39,866 nt of DNA from Bacillota bacterium (GCA_029552125.1 JAKPEE010000009.1:1-39866), one strand, 5' to 3'; positions 7,963-19,060 are shown, numbered from the stretch's first letter. A program made the numbers and translations. The notes: generated from the sequence alone by a model not told the origin.

Positions 7963-10900
7963 GTGACCGCAGTACTCGATCTCCTGTTATTATCCATCAA
8001 TGACTGGCGGCGCAGCCTGTCGCTTGCTTCAGCCGCCCTGGCAAAGCCGGACAGTGAAATCTTCTTTGTTGATCCGAATAAAATCGACAGTGAACTGTTT
8101 GCGTTGAAGCTGCTCGCTGCGAGGCTGCCGCTGCGGGTTACCGACGCCACCGGTGACGACGCCTTCAGCGAAGCGCTGCGGGCAGCCCCGGAGTTAAACT
8201 TGCAACAGGCAGCCGCAAGCATAGAGGCCGACCCGGTGCGGCTGGGCCAGCACTTCGGGCCGCCGCGGGGCCTGGTCTGCGCGCCCGCGGACGATCCGGT
8301 CCGCTGTCTCAAGGGAGCGGTCCTGGCCGTCCGCTTAGGTTACTACTTTATCCCCTGCGGCGGCACGGAGAGCCATTCATCCGGTTGGTGCGAACTTTTT
8401 ACCGCTTCGGGGTTGGCCTTTCATTTGCCGCTAATCTGGCTCGGCCCGGCGGAGCGGCCGCCAGAGCTTTCCGCCGCTGCCGGGCTTCACGATTTTACGG
8501 CCCTGCCCGATGATCCGGCCCTGGCCCGTTTTATGCTCCGGCAAGGCCTGGAAATAGACTATCTGCTTATCTATAACTCCGCTGACCTGGAGCAGGGGAG
8601 CGGCGCGCCGCGCTCTCCCGGCGAGGCCTGGGTGAAAGGGTTGAGCCTGCTGGCGCCGCTCTGCGCCTCTTACCGCCATGTTTTTCCCTATGATGCGGCG
8701 GCGGCCAGGCCGGAGCCGGCGGAAATAGAAAAGGGGTTGAACCGCTTTGTATCCAGGGCCGGCCTTCGCCCGCGCTACATGGCCCTTCTGGCTTCACCGG
8801 GAGCGATCCCTTTGCTCTATGAGCCGCGGCGGACCATCGGCAGCACCAGCGAAGAGATGGCCCGGGAGATCCACCTGCGCCTGAATGACGATATTTTCTT
8901 TGACACGGCCGAAGGCCGCCTTTTCCAGTCAAGCCCCGGGGGGCTCTCCACGCAAATACTGACCACCAAGTATTATCACCGCCTGCCCGGAGCCCGGCAA
9001 GAAACCAGAAAGGTGCTGGTGGCGGCCAGCCCTGCCGTTGAATACAAAATTATCTTTAACTCCGACGATCCGCTGCTGGAAACCCAGTTTACGCCGCTAT
9101 TGGAGCAGTGCGGCTACCGGGTCACCCTCCTTCAGGGCCAGGAGGCCAGGGCGGATCGCATTGCCGCCGCATTAAAGCAGAGCGATTTCTTCCTCTACGC
9201 CGGTCACGGCACCACCGAGGCGCTGATGACTTGCGGCCACTTTCTCACACGCAACGATCTGCCGCTGCTCCCTCCGCTGGTGGCCTATGCTTCGGCCTGC
9301 ACCACCGTGGGGATGGATCCTTACTGGGTTTCGGCCTCCGACGGCCTCGACTGGGAGGGTATACCGGTGCCTTACCGCGACCAATTCGGCCTGGCCATGG
9401 TTGAACAGGGGGCCGTCTGCTATGCCGGGGGCATCACCTCCATGGACCTGCAATTTGCCACCTCCATCTACCCGATCTTCTTTGAAGGTTTGCTGGTAAA
9501 GGGACTGAGCGTGGGCGAGGCCCTGCAGGAAACCCGCCATTTTGTGAGCCTGTATGCCTCCCTCTTGCAGCAGAAAGCTCCCGAACGTTACGGCTGCTAC
9601 AAGTGGTGGATCGCCGCCACCCTGCAGCAGCAGATTTTGCTGGGCGATCCCGCCCTGGTGCCCGTACCGCGGCAGGGTAACGCGGGTACGGCGCTGCCGC
9701 GCCAGGTCGAACCGGAGGGGGACCGCTACCGGGTGACCGTATCCATCCCGGAGAACAGGTGGCGGCACTCGCGCAAACCGGTTCACCCCGGGGAGGCCAC
9801 CCGGTCCTATTACCGGACCCGCCACGTAGAGGTGATTTCGCCCTACGGCGAGGATGTGGTCAGTTGGGGCGATTTCTACCGCCTGGCCCCCGGCGCGGAT
9901 AATATGGCCGAGAACGCGGTGATGGCGAGCTACCTCCATCTTTATCTCGATCTGCCCCTGGCCTTGATGCCCCTGCGGCTGAAGCTGGCCGGGGTAAAAG
10001 AGGCCGGTTATACCTGCCTCCTTTGCGGCCGGGAGGCGGAGCCGCCCCGCGAGATCGCGGCCCTCTTCCAGGACTTCCGCATTCCCTTTTTAATGATGCC
10101 GGCGGTGCGCTTCGATTACCGCGAAGGATGGGCCTTTGCCGTTGAAGAGCGCAGCGACTGCCACCGGGTGCACTGGTTAGTCCCGCTCCTGGTGATCGAC
10201 GAAGCTACCCGCGCCGCGGTAAGGGCCGGCGAGTTAACCTTTGAGCTGCATACCGCGGCGGCGCTCACTTTCAGCGGCAAGGTACAGGCCCCCGGCGCAG
10301 CCACAGGGAGCTCTTTTCTGGTCAGCGCCGGAACCGCGCGCCCATCCGCGGGCGGCAAAAAGGAGGAGACAGGGGAGACAGGGGAGACGCTTGCGGTGGC
10401 GGTACAGGCGGTGACCCGTCCCGGCGGCTCCTTTAAAATCAAGTGTGCCGCTGTGGCCGATGCGGCCAGCGTGGACGCCCAATTTCCCCTCTATGAAATC
10501 CTGGAGCCTTACCGGGCTTTTCAAAAAGAGCTTTGGCCTCTCTCCCTCCCGGAGCCGGTGCTGCTCTCCCCCCGGGAGGCCCTTCCCGGCCAGATCTGCG
10601 GCAAGGTGCTCGACGCAGTCACCGCGGCGCCCCTGCCGGGCGCCCTGGTCAGGGCCTGGCGCGGCGAGACCGATCCCTCAGGCGACCTGATGACTGAAGG
10701 CTTCGCCGGGGAGGCTTCTGCCGCCGCTGACGGCAGTTTTGAGCTGGCCTTGCCCGCGGGTCAATACCAGCTCTACGCGGTGGCCCGGGCAGGGGGAGTG
10801 GACTACAAAAGCCAATGCTTTACCGTGGAGAGCACCGCCGGTGACAGGCTTTACCTGATTTTGCCCCTGGAGGCTGGGGCCCGGGTGTGCGGCCGGGTCT

Positions 10901-11166
10901 ACTTTGCCGGGGCGGCGCCCCTTTACCCGGTCAAGATCAGCCTCAAAAGATATCGCGGCGGCGCTCCCGGGGAGACATTGGCGGCGGTGCATGCCGGCCG
11001 TGACGGCAGTTTCGCCGCCCTGGTGGCGGCGCGGGAGCGCTTCTGCGTGGTGATCGAGGAAGAAGGCTGGAGAACGGTAGAGGATAGCAGTTTGGGCCAC
11101 GGGTTTAAGCTGCAACCCGGGGAAGAGCTGCGCTTAAGCTATACCCTGGAGCCGCGGGAAGGGTAG
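7963..11166 (+). CDS. Large C25 (gingipain)-like cysteine peptidase with C-terminal beta-sandwich repeats, copy 2
   Basis: A paralogue of the preceding gene along its entire 1067 residues, with well over half of the residues identical by eye in the catalytic block. Candidate catalytic residues are His415 (FFLYAGHGT) and Cys446 (YASACTTV), again 31 apart. The shared LCASYR, EGRLFQS, LASPGAIPL, GLDW and LLGDPALVP stretches are retained, as is the CLLC pair. Two C-terminal sandwich domains begin at GQICGKVLDAVTAAPLPGA. GTG 7963 is chosen as start because GGAGGTG (7947-7953) is nine bases upstream and the N-termini of the two copies then align; the longer TTG start at 7945 would sit on the ribosome site itself. 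No secretion signal is present. A short acidic insertion encoded by a 9-bp tandem repeat separates it from copy 1 near residues 800-810. Function beyond the fold is unknown. Confidence 0.7.
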   Translation: MTAVLDLLLLSINDWRRSLSLASAALAKPDSEIFFVDPNKIDSELFALKLLAARLPLRVTDATGDDAFSEALRAAPELNLQQAAASIEADPVRLGQHFGPPRGLVCAPADDPVRCLKGAVLAVRLGYYFIPCGGTESHSSGWCELFTASGLAFHLPLIWLGPAERPPELSAAAGLHDFTALPDDPALARFMLRQGLEIDYLLIYNSADLEQGSGAPRSPGEAWVKGLSLLAPLCASYRHVFPYDAAAARPEPAEIEKGLNRFVSRAGLRPRYMALLASPGAIPLLYEPRRTIGSTSEEMAREIHLRLNDDIFFDTAEGRLFQSSPGGLSTQILTTKYYHRLPGARQETRKVLVAASPAVEYKIIFNSDDPLLETQFTPLLEQCGYRVTLLQGQEARADRIAAALKQSDFFLYAGHGTTEALMTCGHFLTRNDLPLLPPLVAYASACTTVGMDPYWVSASDGLDWEGIPVPYRDQFGLAMVEQGAVCYAGGITSMDLQFATSIYPIFFEGLLVKGLSVGEALQETRHFVSLYASLLQQKAPERYGCYKWWIAATLQQQILLGDPALVPVPRQGNAGTALPRQVEPEGDRYRVTVSIPENRWRHSRKPVHPGEATRSYYRTRHVEVISPYGEDVVSWGDFYRLAPGADNMAENAVMASYLHLYLDLPLALMPLRLKLAGVKEAGYTCLLCGREAEPPREIAALFQDFRIPFLMMPAVRFDYREGWAFAVEERSDCHRVHWLVPLLVIDEATRAAVRAGELTFELHTAAALTFSGKVQAPGAATGSSFLVSAGTARPSAGGKKEETGETGETLAVAVQAVTRPGGSFKIKCAAVADAASVDAQFPLYEILEPYRAFQKELWPLSLPEPVLLSPREALPGQICGKVLDAVTAAPLPGALVRAWRGETDPSGDLMTEGFAGEASAAADGSFELALPAGQYQLYAVARAGGVDYKSQCFTVESTAGDRLYLILPLEAGARVCGRVYFAGAAPLYPVKISLKRYRGGAPGETLAAVHAGRDGSFAALVAARERFCVVIEEEGWRTVEDSSLGHGFKLQPGEELRLSYTLEPREG
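10363..10389 (+). repeat. Three tandem 9-bp repeats inside C25-like copy 2
   Basis: Three units of G(A/G)GGAGACA-type sequence encode EETGETGET in a linker of the second C25-like protein. Copy 1 has no equivalent. The reading frame is preserved, so unit number could change without breaking the gene. Confidence 0.7.
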
Positions 11167-11281
11167 GACTCTCACCGCTACCGCGGCGCTGCGGATCAAG
11201 AACCAGCCGGTCGGCAAGACGGCCTGCCGGCCTTGACCAAAGCCGGATTGCCGGTGATGCCGTTTTGAAGGAGGTTGTTTC

Positions 11282-12478
11282 ATGAGCCTTGGATTGGAGC
11301 AAATCAACCGGATCATCGCTGCCGAAAAAGAAGCCCTGATCGGCCTGGGCCGCGAGATCCACAGCCATCCCGAACTGGGTGACCAGGAATTCTATGCTGT
11401 CCGGATTATTTGTGATTACCTTGCGGCCAAAGGTTTTGCGGTGGAGAAAGAAATCGCCGGGCAGAAGACCGCTTTTCTAGCCACCCGGCATAGCGGCACC
11501 GGCCGGGAGGGGTGCCGGATTGCCTTCTGCGCCGAATATGACGCTCTCCCGGAAATCGGGCATGCTTGCGGCCATAACCTCATTGCCACCGCCTCCGTGG
11601 CCGCAGCCGTGGCCCTAAGCGGGACCACGCCCGGGGTCCCCTTCACGGTTTTGGTGATCGGCACCCCCAACGAAGAGGGCCGCGGGGGGAAAATTGACCT
11701 GATCAAAGCCGGTGTTTTCGATCAGGTGGACCTGGCCATGATGTTCCATCCCGACCATCTAACCCGTGTTGATTATATTAGCCAGGCCTGCCGCACCTTC
11801 ACCTTTACCTTTCACGGTCAAAACGCCCATGCCGCCGGCAACCCGTGGGACGGCCGCAATGCGCTTGACGGCGTCATCCTTACCTTTAACGGGATTAATG
11901 CCCTGCGGCAGCACCTGTGCGATGATGTGCGCATTCACGGGATCATCACCGACGGCGGGCAGGCGAGCAATGTCATACCCCATCGCGCCTGCACGGAGTT
12001 CTGTATCCGCTCCATAGACAACCGCTACCTTGAGGAGGTAGTGGAAAAGGCCCTCAACTGTGCCCGCGGCGCCGCGCTGGCTACGGGCACCGAGCTGACC
12101 ATTGCCGAAACCGAATACCCCTATGAGGCCATGTTAACCAACCGGGTCATGGGCGAACTGTTCTGGGAGAGCCTGCATGAAGCCAGCGATTCGGCCTGGA
12201 CCGAGCAAGAGGTGGGTTTGGGTTCGACTGATATGGGGAATGTCAGCCAGGTGGTGCCTTCCATTCAGCCACTGGTAGCCATTACCGATGAAAATGTGGA
12301 GGTGCATACCGCTGAATTTGCCCGGCTCTGCGACACCCCGCAGGCTTACGAGACGGCGCTGACGGTGGGAAAAGCGATGGCCCTGACCGGGTTCAAGGTC
12401 CTGCAAGATCCGGCCTTACTGAACAGAATCAAGGAAGAATTTGCGGCGAGAGCCGGCTCAATCCGGCAAAAGGGGTGA
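11282..12478 (+). CDS. M20 family amidohydrolase (M20D / ACY1L2-AbgB type)
   Basis: A 398-residue zinc/manganese hydrolase of the type that cleaves N-acyl or peptide-like amides. The metal-site pattern of M20D enzymes is visible: EYDALPEIGHACGHN with His94, Cys96 and His98, the glutamate pair E131-E132 in TPNEEGRGG, and His156 in MFHPD. The inserted dimerisation domain follows (FTFHGQNAHAAGNPWDGRNALD, GGQASNVIPHRA). AAGGAGG precedes ATG 11282. It follows the C25-like genes after a 115-base gap and its stop almost touches the next M20 gene. Substrate is not readable; aminoacylase, aminobenzoyl-glutamate-type and dipeptide hydrolases share this fold. Context suggests a final step in use of imported peptides or acyl-amino acids. 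Confidence 0.88.
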   Translation: MSLGLEQINRIIAAEKEALIGLGREIHSHPELGDQEFYAVRIICDYLAAKGFAVEKEIAGQKTAFLATRHSGTGREGCRIAFCAEYDALPEIGHACGHNLIATASVAAAVALSGTTPGVPFTVLVIGTPNEEGRGGKIDLIKAGVFDQVDLAMMFHPDHLTRVDYISQACRTFTFTFHGQNAHAAGNPWDGRNALDGVILTFNGINALRQHLCDDVRIHGIITDGGQASNVIPHRACTEFCIRSIDNRYLEEVVEKALNCARGAALATGTELTIAETEYPYEAMLTNRVMGELFWESLHEASDSAWTEQEVGLGSTDMGNVSQVVPSIQPLVAITDENVEVHTAEFARLCDTPQAYETALTVGKAMALTGFKVLQDPALLNRIKEEFAARAGSIRQKG

Positions 12479-12485
12479 TTGGGCC

Positions 12486-13685
12486 ATGCATGGCCTGTGT
12501 CAACGGATTAAAAAGGTGCTCACGGCAGCGGAGATCGCCTCCCTGGCCGGTGACCTGGTGGCTCTCCCCAGCTACCCTGGAATCGCGGAGCAGGAAACCG
12601 CGGTGGCCGCTTATATTGACCGCTTCTTTAAGCGGGAAGGGATTCCTTCAGAGCTGATCCCGGTCAAAGAGGGCCGCTGCAATGTCCTGGCCAGGCTGCC
12701 CGGCAGCGGCGGCGGCTGCACCCTTTTGCTGAACAGCCATCTCGATACGGTCCCCCCGTATGATCTGGGCGAACCTTGCCGTCCGCGCCAAAAAGAGGGG
12801 AAGCTTTACGGGCGGGGTGCGGTCGATACCAAGGGGATTCTGGCCTGTATGATCTCTGCCGTAGCGGCGCTGCGCCGGGCCGGCATCGCCCTAAAAGGAG
12901 ACCTCATTTTTGCGGGAGTAATCGACGAGGAAGGAGGCAGCGCCGGCAGCATTGATCTGGTCAAGAAAGGGCTGCAGGCGGACGGCGCGGTAATCGGCGA
13001 GCCCACCGGGTTTGATCTTTGCCTCGGGCAAAGGGGCCTGGAATGGCTCGAGTTCTGCTTTAAGGGCGCGGACACGCACGGGGGCAACCAGGCCGGTGCG
13101 CCCAATGCCATCCGGATGGCGGGGTTGTTTATCGCCAGGTGCGAACAGGAACTGGTGCCCGTGCTTAAACAGAGGAGGCACCCCCTTCTCGGGAGCGCCT
13201 CCATGAATTACGGCTTTATCCACGGCGGTTCCCAGCCGAGCACCGTGGCCGGGGAATGCCTCCTGCAGGTCGACCGGCGCTGGCTTCCGGATGAAGATTA
13301 TGCCGCCGTGCTGAATGAGTACGAAGCGCTGCTGCGTTCGCTGGCCCGCGAAGAGCCTCAGTTCAAGGGATCGATGCGGCTCGTGGAGGCCGGCCGGATG
13401 GAGGATGGTTATCTGCACACCGGGTCGCTCCTTGAGCCGGGCCATCCGCTGGCGGTTGCCGTTGCGGAGAGCGCCGCTGCGGTTTTTGGCGCCGTGCCGC
13501 CGCAGCGGGCTTTCACCGCCTGGAGCGACGCCGGTATCTTATCCACCTACGGCGGGATCCCTTCCTTAATCTTCGGCCCCGGCGACCTGGCCGTGGCCCA
13601 TACGGCCAGCGAGTATATCGGGATAGAAGATCTCTTACCGGCGGCCCTGGTCTATGCCCTCACGGCAGCCAGCTTCTGCAGCTAA
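12486..13685 (+). CDS. M20 family peptidase/deacylase (ArgE/DapE/CPG2 type)
   Basis: A 399-residue M20A-like hydrolase with all metal ligands visible: SHLDTVPP (His85, Asp87), GAVDTKG (Asp114), DEEGGSAGS (Glu148 as general base and Glu149), and VIGEPTG. Near the C-terminus is AHTASEYIGI with the last histidine ligand. ATG 12486 is preferred over the in-frame ATG 12441 because AGGGGTGA (12471-12478) lies seven bases upstream and the longer start would run inside the previous gene. Members of this group act as deacetylases, dipeptidases or carboxypeptidases, and the sequence alone does not choose between them. It is the last gene of the peptide-use operon and converges on the ATP synthase operon with a 41-base gap in which I see no clear terminator. 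Confidence 0.88.
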   Translation: MHGLCQRIKKVLTAAEIASLAGDLVALPSYPGIAEQETAVAAYIDRFFKREGIPSELIPVKEGRCNVLARLPGSGGGCTLLLNSHLDTVPPYDLGEPCRPRQKEGKLYGRGAVDTKGILACMISAVAALRRAGIALKGDLIFAGVIDEEGGSAGSIDLVKKGLQADGAVIGEPTGFDLCLGQRGLEWLEFCFKGADTHGGNQAGAPNAIRMAGLFIARCEQELVPVLKQRRHPLLGSASMNYGFIHGGSQPSTVAGECLLQVDRRWLPDEDYAAVLNEYEALLRSLAREEPQFKGSMRLVEAGRMEDGYLHTGSLLEPGHPLAVAVAESAAAVFGAVPPQRAFTAWSDAGILSTYGGIPSLIFGPGDLAVAHTASEYIGIEDLLPAALVYALTAASFCS

Positions 13686-13726
13686 CTTTCATGCTTGTTT
13701 ATGTAATCCCGGGCGCGGGCGGCAAA

Positions 13727-14139
13727 TCAGGATCCGCTCCGGGAACGGGCCGCTTTCAGGCGGGCTAGATTTCTCGCTAAAGCCAGTTCCGCCCGGGCTA
13801 CATCCAGCCCCGGGGGGCGCTCCCGAAGTCGCTTTGCCGCCCTGTCCCTGGATCGCCGTGCCCTTTCGACATCAATTTCCGCGGCCGTTTCGGCTGTATC
13901 GGCCAGAATGATCACCTTGTCGGGGCCTGCTTCCATAAAGCCCCCTGAAACAGCCAGGCAGTCTCTTTCACCGCCAATTTTCCGGTAATAGACCACGCCG
14001 GGCTTTAAAGTAGTCAGAAGGGGGGCGTGCCCGGGTAGAATGCCCAGGTAGCCTTCCGCCCCCGGGGCGGTTACACTGACTACTTCCTCCGACAATACGT
14101 TTCTTTGAGGAGTGACAACTGCTAATCTTATCGTCCGCA

Positions 14140-14140
<1 letters not shown>
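13727..14140 (-). CDS. atpC: ATP synthase F1 epsilon subunit
   Basis: The 137-residue protein has the N-terminal beta-sandwich (IRLAVVTPQRNVLSEEV, GAEGYLGILPGHAPLLT) and a C-terminal two-helix segment rich in Arg/Ala. The epsilon subunit links the rotor stalk and inhibits ATP hydrolysis through this helical tail. It is the last gene of the atp operon, and its start overlaps the atpD stop by one base. The C-terminal helices are unusually arginine-rich (RARRSRDRAAKRLRERP), which could affect the inhibitory conformation; that is inference. The gene ends 41 bases from the convergent M20 gene. Confidence 0.95.
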
Positions 14141-15543
<1,403 letters not shown>

Positions 15544-16413
15544 CTACTGCCAGTCTTTTAAAGCTTCGGCGCCGGTGGCGACCTCCAGTATTTCTGTGGT
15601 AATGGCCGACTGGCGGGCTTTGTTAAAGGTCAGGGTCAGCCTTTCAATCATCTCGCCGGCGTTTTTGGTTGCCGCATCCATGGCGATCATACTGGCGCTA
15701 TGCTCGCTGGCTTTTGCATCTAAAAGGGCCTGGTATACTTTAATTTCACAGTAACGGGGCAGGAGGGCGGTCAGTATACCGGTGGGCTCAGGCTCAAAAA
15801 TGTAGCCGGTATCCACAACCTCTTCAGGTGGAGGGGTTTCTAAAGGCAAAAGCCGCTCTACCCGGGGAGTATAGTGAAGCGCCGAATAAAAGCGGGCATA
15901 GATCAGGTTTACTTCGTCGAGCTGCCCCTGAAGAAATAACTCCATTAGCTGCCGGGCCAGCTCTCCGGCCTGGGATATGTCAAAATCGTCCTTAATGTCC
16001 ACAATGTTTTTTAAAATCTTCACCGGACGCTGCCGAAAATACCGGTAACCCTTGCGGCCAATGGTCACTAAAGCAACCGGCCTCTCCTCCTGGGATAAAC
16101 AGGTCTCAGCCAACTGGATCAGGCTGGAGTTGTAGGCTCCGGATAGGCCCCGATCGCCGGTGATTAAAACATAGCCTGCAGTTTTAACTTCCCGCGGTGC
16201 CACCAGCGGAAGCTCCCGGGCATTGGCCGCCCCGGCCAGGCGCCCCGCCACCTCGGCCAGCTTCAGGGCATAAGGCCGCGCCGCCAGGACTCGATCTTGC
16301 GCGCGGCGCATTTTTGCGGCCGCCACCATTTGCATAGCCTTAGTGACATGCTGGATATTGGTCACAGCCCGGATACGCCGTTTGATATCCCTAATACCGG
16401 ACAAAAGTTCCAC
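15544..16413 (-). CDS. atpG: ATP synthase F1 gamma subunit
   Basis: The 289-residue rotor shaft has long coiled-coil helices at both ends. The N-terminus (IRDIKRRIRAVTNIQHVTKA) and C-terminus (MDAATKNAGEMIERLTLTFN followed by RQSAITTEILEV) match the conserved gamma segments, with the Rossmann-like middle (VLITGDRGLSGAYNSSL). It connects the catalytic hexamer to the c ring. Spacing to atpA is 64 bases and to atpD 15 bases. Confidence 0.96.
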   Translation of the reverse strand: MELLSGIRDIKRRIRAVTNIQHVTKAMQMVAAAKMRRAQDRVLAARPYALKLAEVAGRLAGAANARELPLVAPREVKTAGYVLITGDRGLSGAYNSSLIQLAETCLSQEERPVALVTIGRKGYRYFRQRPVKILKNIVDIKDDFDISQAGELARQLMELFLQGQLDEVNLIYARFYSALHYTPRVERLLPLETPPPEEVVDTGYIFEPEPTGILTALLPRYCEIKVYQALLDAKASEHSASMIAMDAATKNAGEMIERLTLTFNKARQSAITTEILEVATGAEALKDWQ

Positions 16414-16477
16414 CGCCTTTGTTATCCGCTAATCGCGCCGGTTCGCCGGCAAATGTCGGGCGCGGGCAGGCGCTGTC

Positions 16478-18016
16478 TTAAGAGACAGCCTCATCAATAT
16501 GCTCATCAACGTGAACGAATTTTTCCTTGAATTCCGCCAGGCACTTTTTCAAGTTCTCTTCCACTTCCCCCTCCAGTGTTTTCTTTTCTCTAATGTCATT
16601 AAGCAGAAAAGCATAGTTGCTGCGCAGGAATTGGAGGTACTCCTGTTCAAAGAGCCTCACTTTTTCTACCGGCAAATCGTCAAGGTATTTGTTTACTCCG
16701 GCGTAAATGACCGCAATCTGCTCTTCTACAGGCATGGGCTGGTATTGGGCCTGTTTTAAAAGTTCCATCATCCGTTCGCCCCGGGATATTCTGTCCTGGG
16801 TCGCTTTGTCCAGCTCCGTCCCGAACTGGGCGAAGGCAGCCAGTTCTTGGTACTGGGCCAGGTCCAATCTTAAATGGCCCGCCACCTGCTTCATGGCCTT
16901 TATCTGCGCGGCGCCCCCGACCCGTGAAACAGAAAGCCCTACGTTTATGGCCGGGCGCTGGCCGGCATAAAAAAGATCTGCTTCGAGATAAATCTGCCCA
17001 TCGGTGATGGAGATAACGTTAGTGGGGATATAGGCGGCCACGTCCCCGGCCTGGGTTTCAATGATTGGTAAAGCTGTGAGCGAGCCCCCGCCCAGCTCAT
17101 CGTTCAGGCGAGCCGCTCTCTCCAATAAGCGGGAATGAAGGTAAAAAATATCCCCGGGATAGGCTTCCCGTCCCGGCGGCCTTCGTAAAAGCAGGGAAAG
17201 TTCACGGTACGCCACGGCATGTTTTGAAAGGTCATCGTAAATGATCAAAACATCCCGGTGTTGTTCATACATGAAATATTCACCGATAGCACAGCCGGCA
17301 TAGGGAGCCATATACAGAAGGGGGGCCGGTTCCCCGGCATTGGCCGCCACGACTGTAGTATAGGCCATCGCGCCTGTTTCTTCCAGCTTTTGAATCACGC
17401 TGGCCACGGTGGAAGCCTTTTGTCCTATGGCCACGTAGATACAGATTACATCCTGGTCTTTCTGGTTAATAATTGTATCCACGGCAATAGCGGTTTTACC
17501 GATTTGGCGGTCTCCGATGATCAGCTCCCGTTGCCCCCGGCCGATGGGGAGCATGGCATCGATGGCTTTAATCCCTGTTTGCAGCGGGGTGTTTACCGGT
17601 TGCCGCTGCACCACCCCCGGTGCGGGAGATTCAGCCGGCCTGAATTTATCGGTCTGAATCGGTCCTTTACCGTCCAGCGGCTCGCCTACCGGGTTGATCA
17701 CCCTGCCTTTAAGCGCTTCACCGACCGGAACCTCCATAATGCGGAAGGTTCGCTTTACTTCGTCTCCTTCTTTGATGTGCTCGTATGGGCCCAAAATCAC
17801 CGCCCCGACGCTATTTTCTTCGAGGTTTAAAGCCATACCGTAAACTCCCCCGGGGAATTCCAAAAGCTCACTGGCCATGACTTTGTTTAATTGAACCCGG
17901 GCGATACCATCGCCGACATAAGTAATCACGCCTTTATTGGCCACTTCAGCCTTAAGCTCAAGGCTTTCAATTTGTTGCATTAAAAAGTTGGTTATTTCCT
18001 CTAATTTAAAATCCAA
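16478..18016 (-). CDS. atpA: ATP synthase F1 alpha subunit
   Basis: A 512-residue non-catalytic nucleotide-binding subunit. It has P-loop GDRQIGKTA (168-176), Walker [14 protein letters not shown], and the arginine-finger region [12 protein letters not shown]. The N-terminal helix ([17 protein letters not shown]), which contacts the delta subunit, is intact. The start is TTG, with AAAGGTG about nine bases upstream on the complement; no better in-frame start lies nearby. The C-terminus is acidic. Gene order atpH-atpA-atpG is standard. Confidence 0.97.
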   Translation of the reverse strand: MDFKLEEITNFLMQQIESLELKAEVANKGVITYVGDGIARVQLNKVMASELLEFPGGVYGMALNLEENSVGAVILGPYEHIKEGDEVKRTFRIMEVPVGEALKGRVINPVGEPLDGKGPIQTDKFRPAESPAPGVVQRQPVNTPLQTGIKAIDAMLPIGRGQRELIIGDRQIGKTAIAVDTIINQKDQDVICIYVAIGQKASTVASVIQKLEETGAMAYTTVVAANAGEPAPLLYMAPYAGCAIGEYFMYEQHRDVLIIYDDLSKHAVAYRELSLLLRRPPGREAYPGDIFYLHSRLLERAARLNDELGGGSLTALPIIETQAGDVAAYIPTNVISITDGQIYLEADLFYAGQRPAINVGLSVSRVGGAAQIKAMKQVAGHLRLDLAQYQELAAFAQFGTELDKATQDRISRGERMMELLKQAQYQPMPVEEQIAVIYAGVNKYLDDLPVEKVRLFEQEYLQFLRSNYAFLLNDIREKKTLEGEVEENLKKCLAEFKEKFVHVDEHIDEAVS

Positions 18017-18044
18017 GGAAGATCACACCTTTTATAGTCTCCTA

Positions 18045-18557
18045 CTATACTTGCCGGTCAGACTTTATCTGGGCGCAGATGCTCTCCAGCTTATGTTTCA
18101 CGCTGGCGTCAATGACCTGATCTCCCCAGCGTAAAACGAGCCCTCCCAGCACTTTCGGATCAACCTTAATTTGTAAGCGGATATTCTTTCCCGTAAAACT
18201 GCTTAACCTGCTCTCCAGCTCCGACACCATGGTGGGGGAAAGGGGAGCAGCGACGGTTATTTCTAGATACTCCCTGTTTTTGGCTTTATCCAGGAGAACT
18301 TGATACTCGTTAACTATGTCAACAATCGTTTCTTCGGTAGTTCTGCTTGAAAGCCGGGGGATAAGTGCTTTTAAAGCTTTTTCTTTATCCTCTGGGGTAA
18401 GGAGCTGTTGCTGAAATATCCGCTGTAACTCGGCATCTTCTTCCAGTCTATTTTTCAAAGAGACAAGCTTTGCTCCCATCTCATCTTCCTGCCCCCATTT
18501 TTGGGCCACAGAGAAGAGGGCTTCGGCATAAGATCGCGCGACTCTGCTCGGGCTCAC
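18045..18557 (-). CDS. atpH: ATP synthase F1 delta subunit
   Basis: The 170-residue peripheral-stalk protein joins F1 to subunit b. The N-terminal helical domain begins with RVARSYAEALFSVA. The C-terminal part has the conserved LRLQIKVDPKVLGGLVLRWG-type strand and hairpin and ends in a short helix. The start is GTG, overlapping the atpF stop by four bases (GTGA), with GGAGG upstream inside atpF. Length is near the family norm of about 175-180. Confidence 0.94.
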   Translation of the reverse strand: MSPSRVARSYAEALFSVAQKWGQEDEMGAKLVSLKNRLEEDAELQRIFQQQLLTPEDKEKALKALIPRLSSRTTEETIVDIVNEYQVLLDKAKNREYLEITVAAPLSPTMVSELESRLSSFTGKNIRLQIKVDPKVLGGLVLRWGDQVIDASVKHKLESICAQIKSDRQV

Positions 18558-19060
18558 TGCAGCCTTTCCACCTCCGACAGGGCTTCTTTAATTAAATGCT
18601 CCTGATCGCCGGCAGAAAGGTTACGCGCCAGAATTTTAGTTGTCGCCATCAGGATAAGGTCCGCTGCCTGGCTGCGTATATTGGCCATAGCAGCCCTTTT
18701 CTCTTTTTCAATTTCCAGGCGTGCCTGTTCCAGGATCCGGTCTGCCTCCTGCTTGGCCCGGGCGATCATCTCCTGGCGGGTAGTCTCGGCCAGCCTGGTG
18801 GCCTGTTCTAAGATGGCCTGGGCTTCCTGGTGGGCATGGTCCAGTTGTTGCTGATATGAAGCCAGCACCTCCTCCGCTTTCTCCCTGGCCGCTGCCGCTT
18901 CCTTGAGGCTTCCCTCAATTTTTTCTTCCCGGTTAGCGAGGGTTTTTACTATGGGTTTCCATAAAAGGAAGAATAGGGCAGCCAAGATGATCGCGATATT
19001 GATTGCTTGCAACAAAAATGTCCACGGATCAAAACCTAATGCCTCTATAATGGCTTCCAT
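18554..19060 (-). CDS. atpF: ATP synthase Fo b subunit
   Basis: A 168-residue peripheral-stalk protein with one N-terminal membrane helix (INIAIILAALFFLLWKPIVKTL). A long charged coiled coil rich in Glu, Ala, Gln and Arg follows and extends to the delta subunit. This layout is diagnostic for subunit b. It is the only b-type gene in the operon, so a homodimer is expected rather than b/b' pairs. It overlaps atpH by four bases and follows atpE after a 59-base gap that carries a stem-loop. Confidence 0.94.
   Translation of the reverse strand: MEAIIEALGFDPWTFLLQAINIAIILAALFFLLWKPIVKTLANREEKIEGSLKEAAAAREKAEEVLASYQQQLDHAHQEAQAILEQATRLAETTRQEMIARAKQEADRILEQARLEIEKEKRAAMANIRSQAADLILMATTKILARNLSAGDQEHLIKEALSEVERLQ

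Noticed and set aside
9172-9939. Long minus-strand open frame (255 codons) inside C25-like copy 2
   Set aside because: It is antisense to a gene with clear conserved motifs, lacks a ribosome site and has low-complexity composition typical of a GC-rich shadow frame.
13686-13726. Bidirectional terminator between the M20 gene and atpC
   Set aside because: The 41-base gap is GC-rich at one end but shows no stem with a T-run in either direction.
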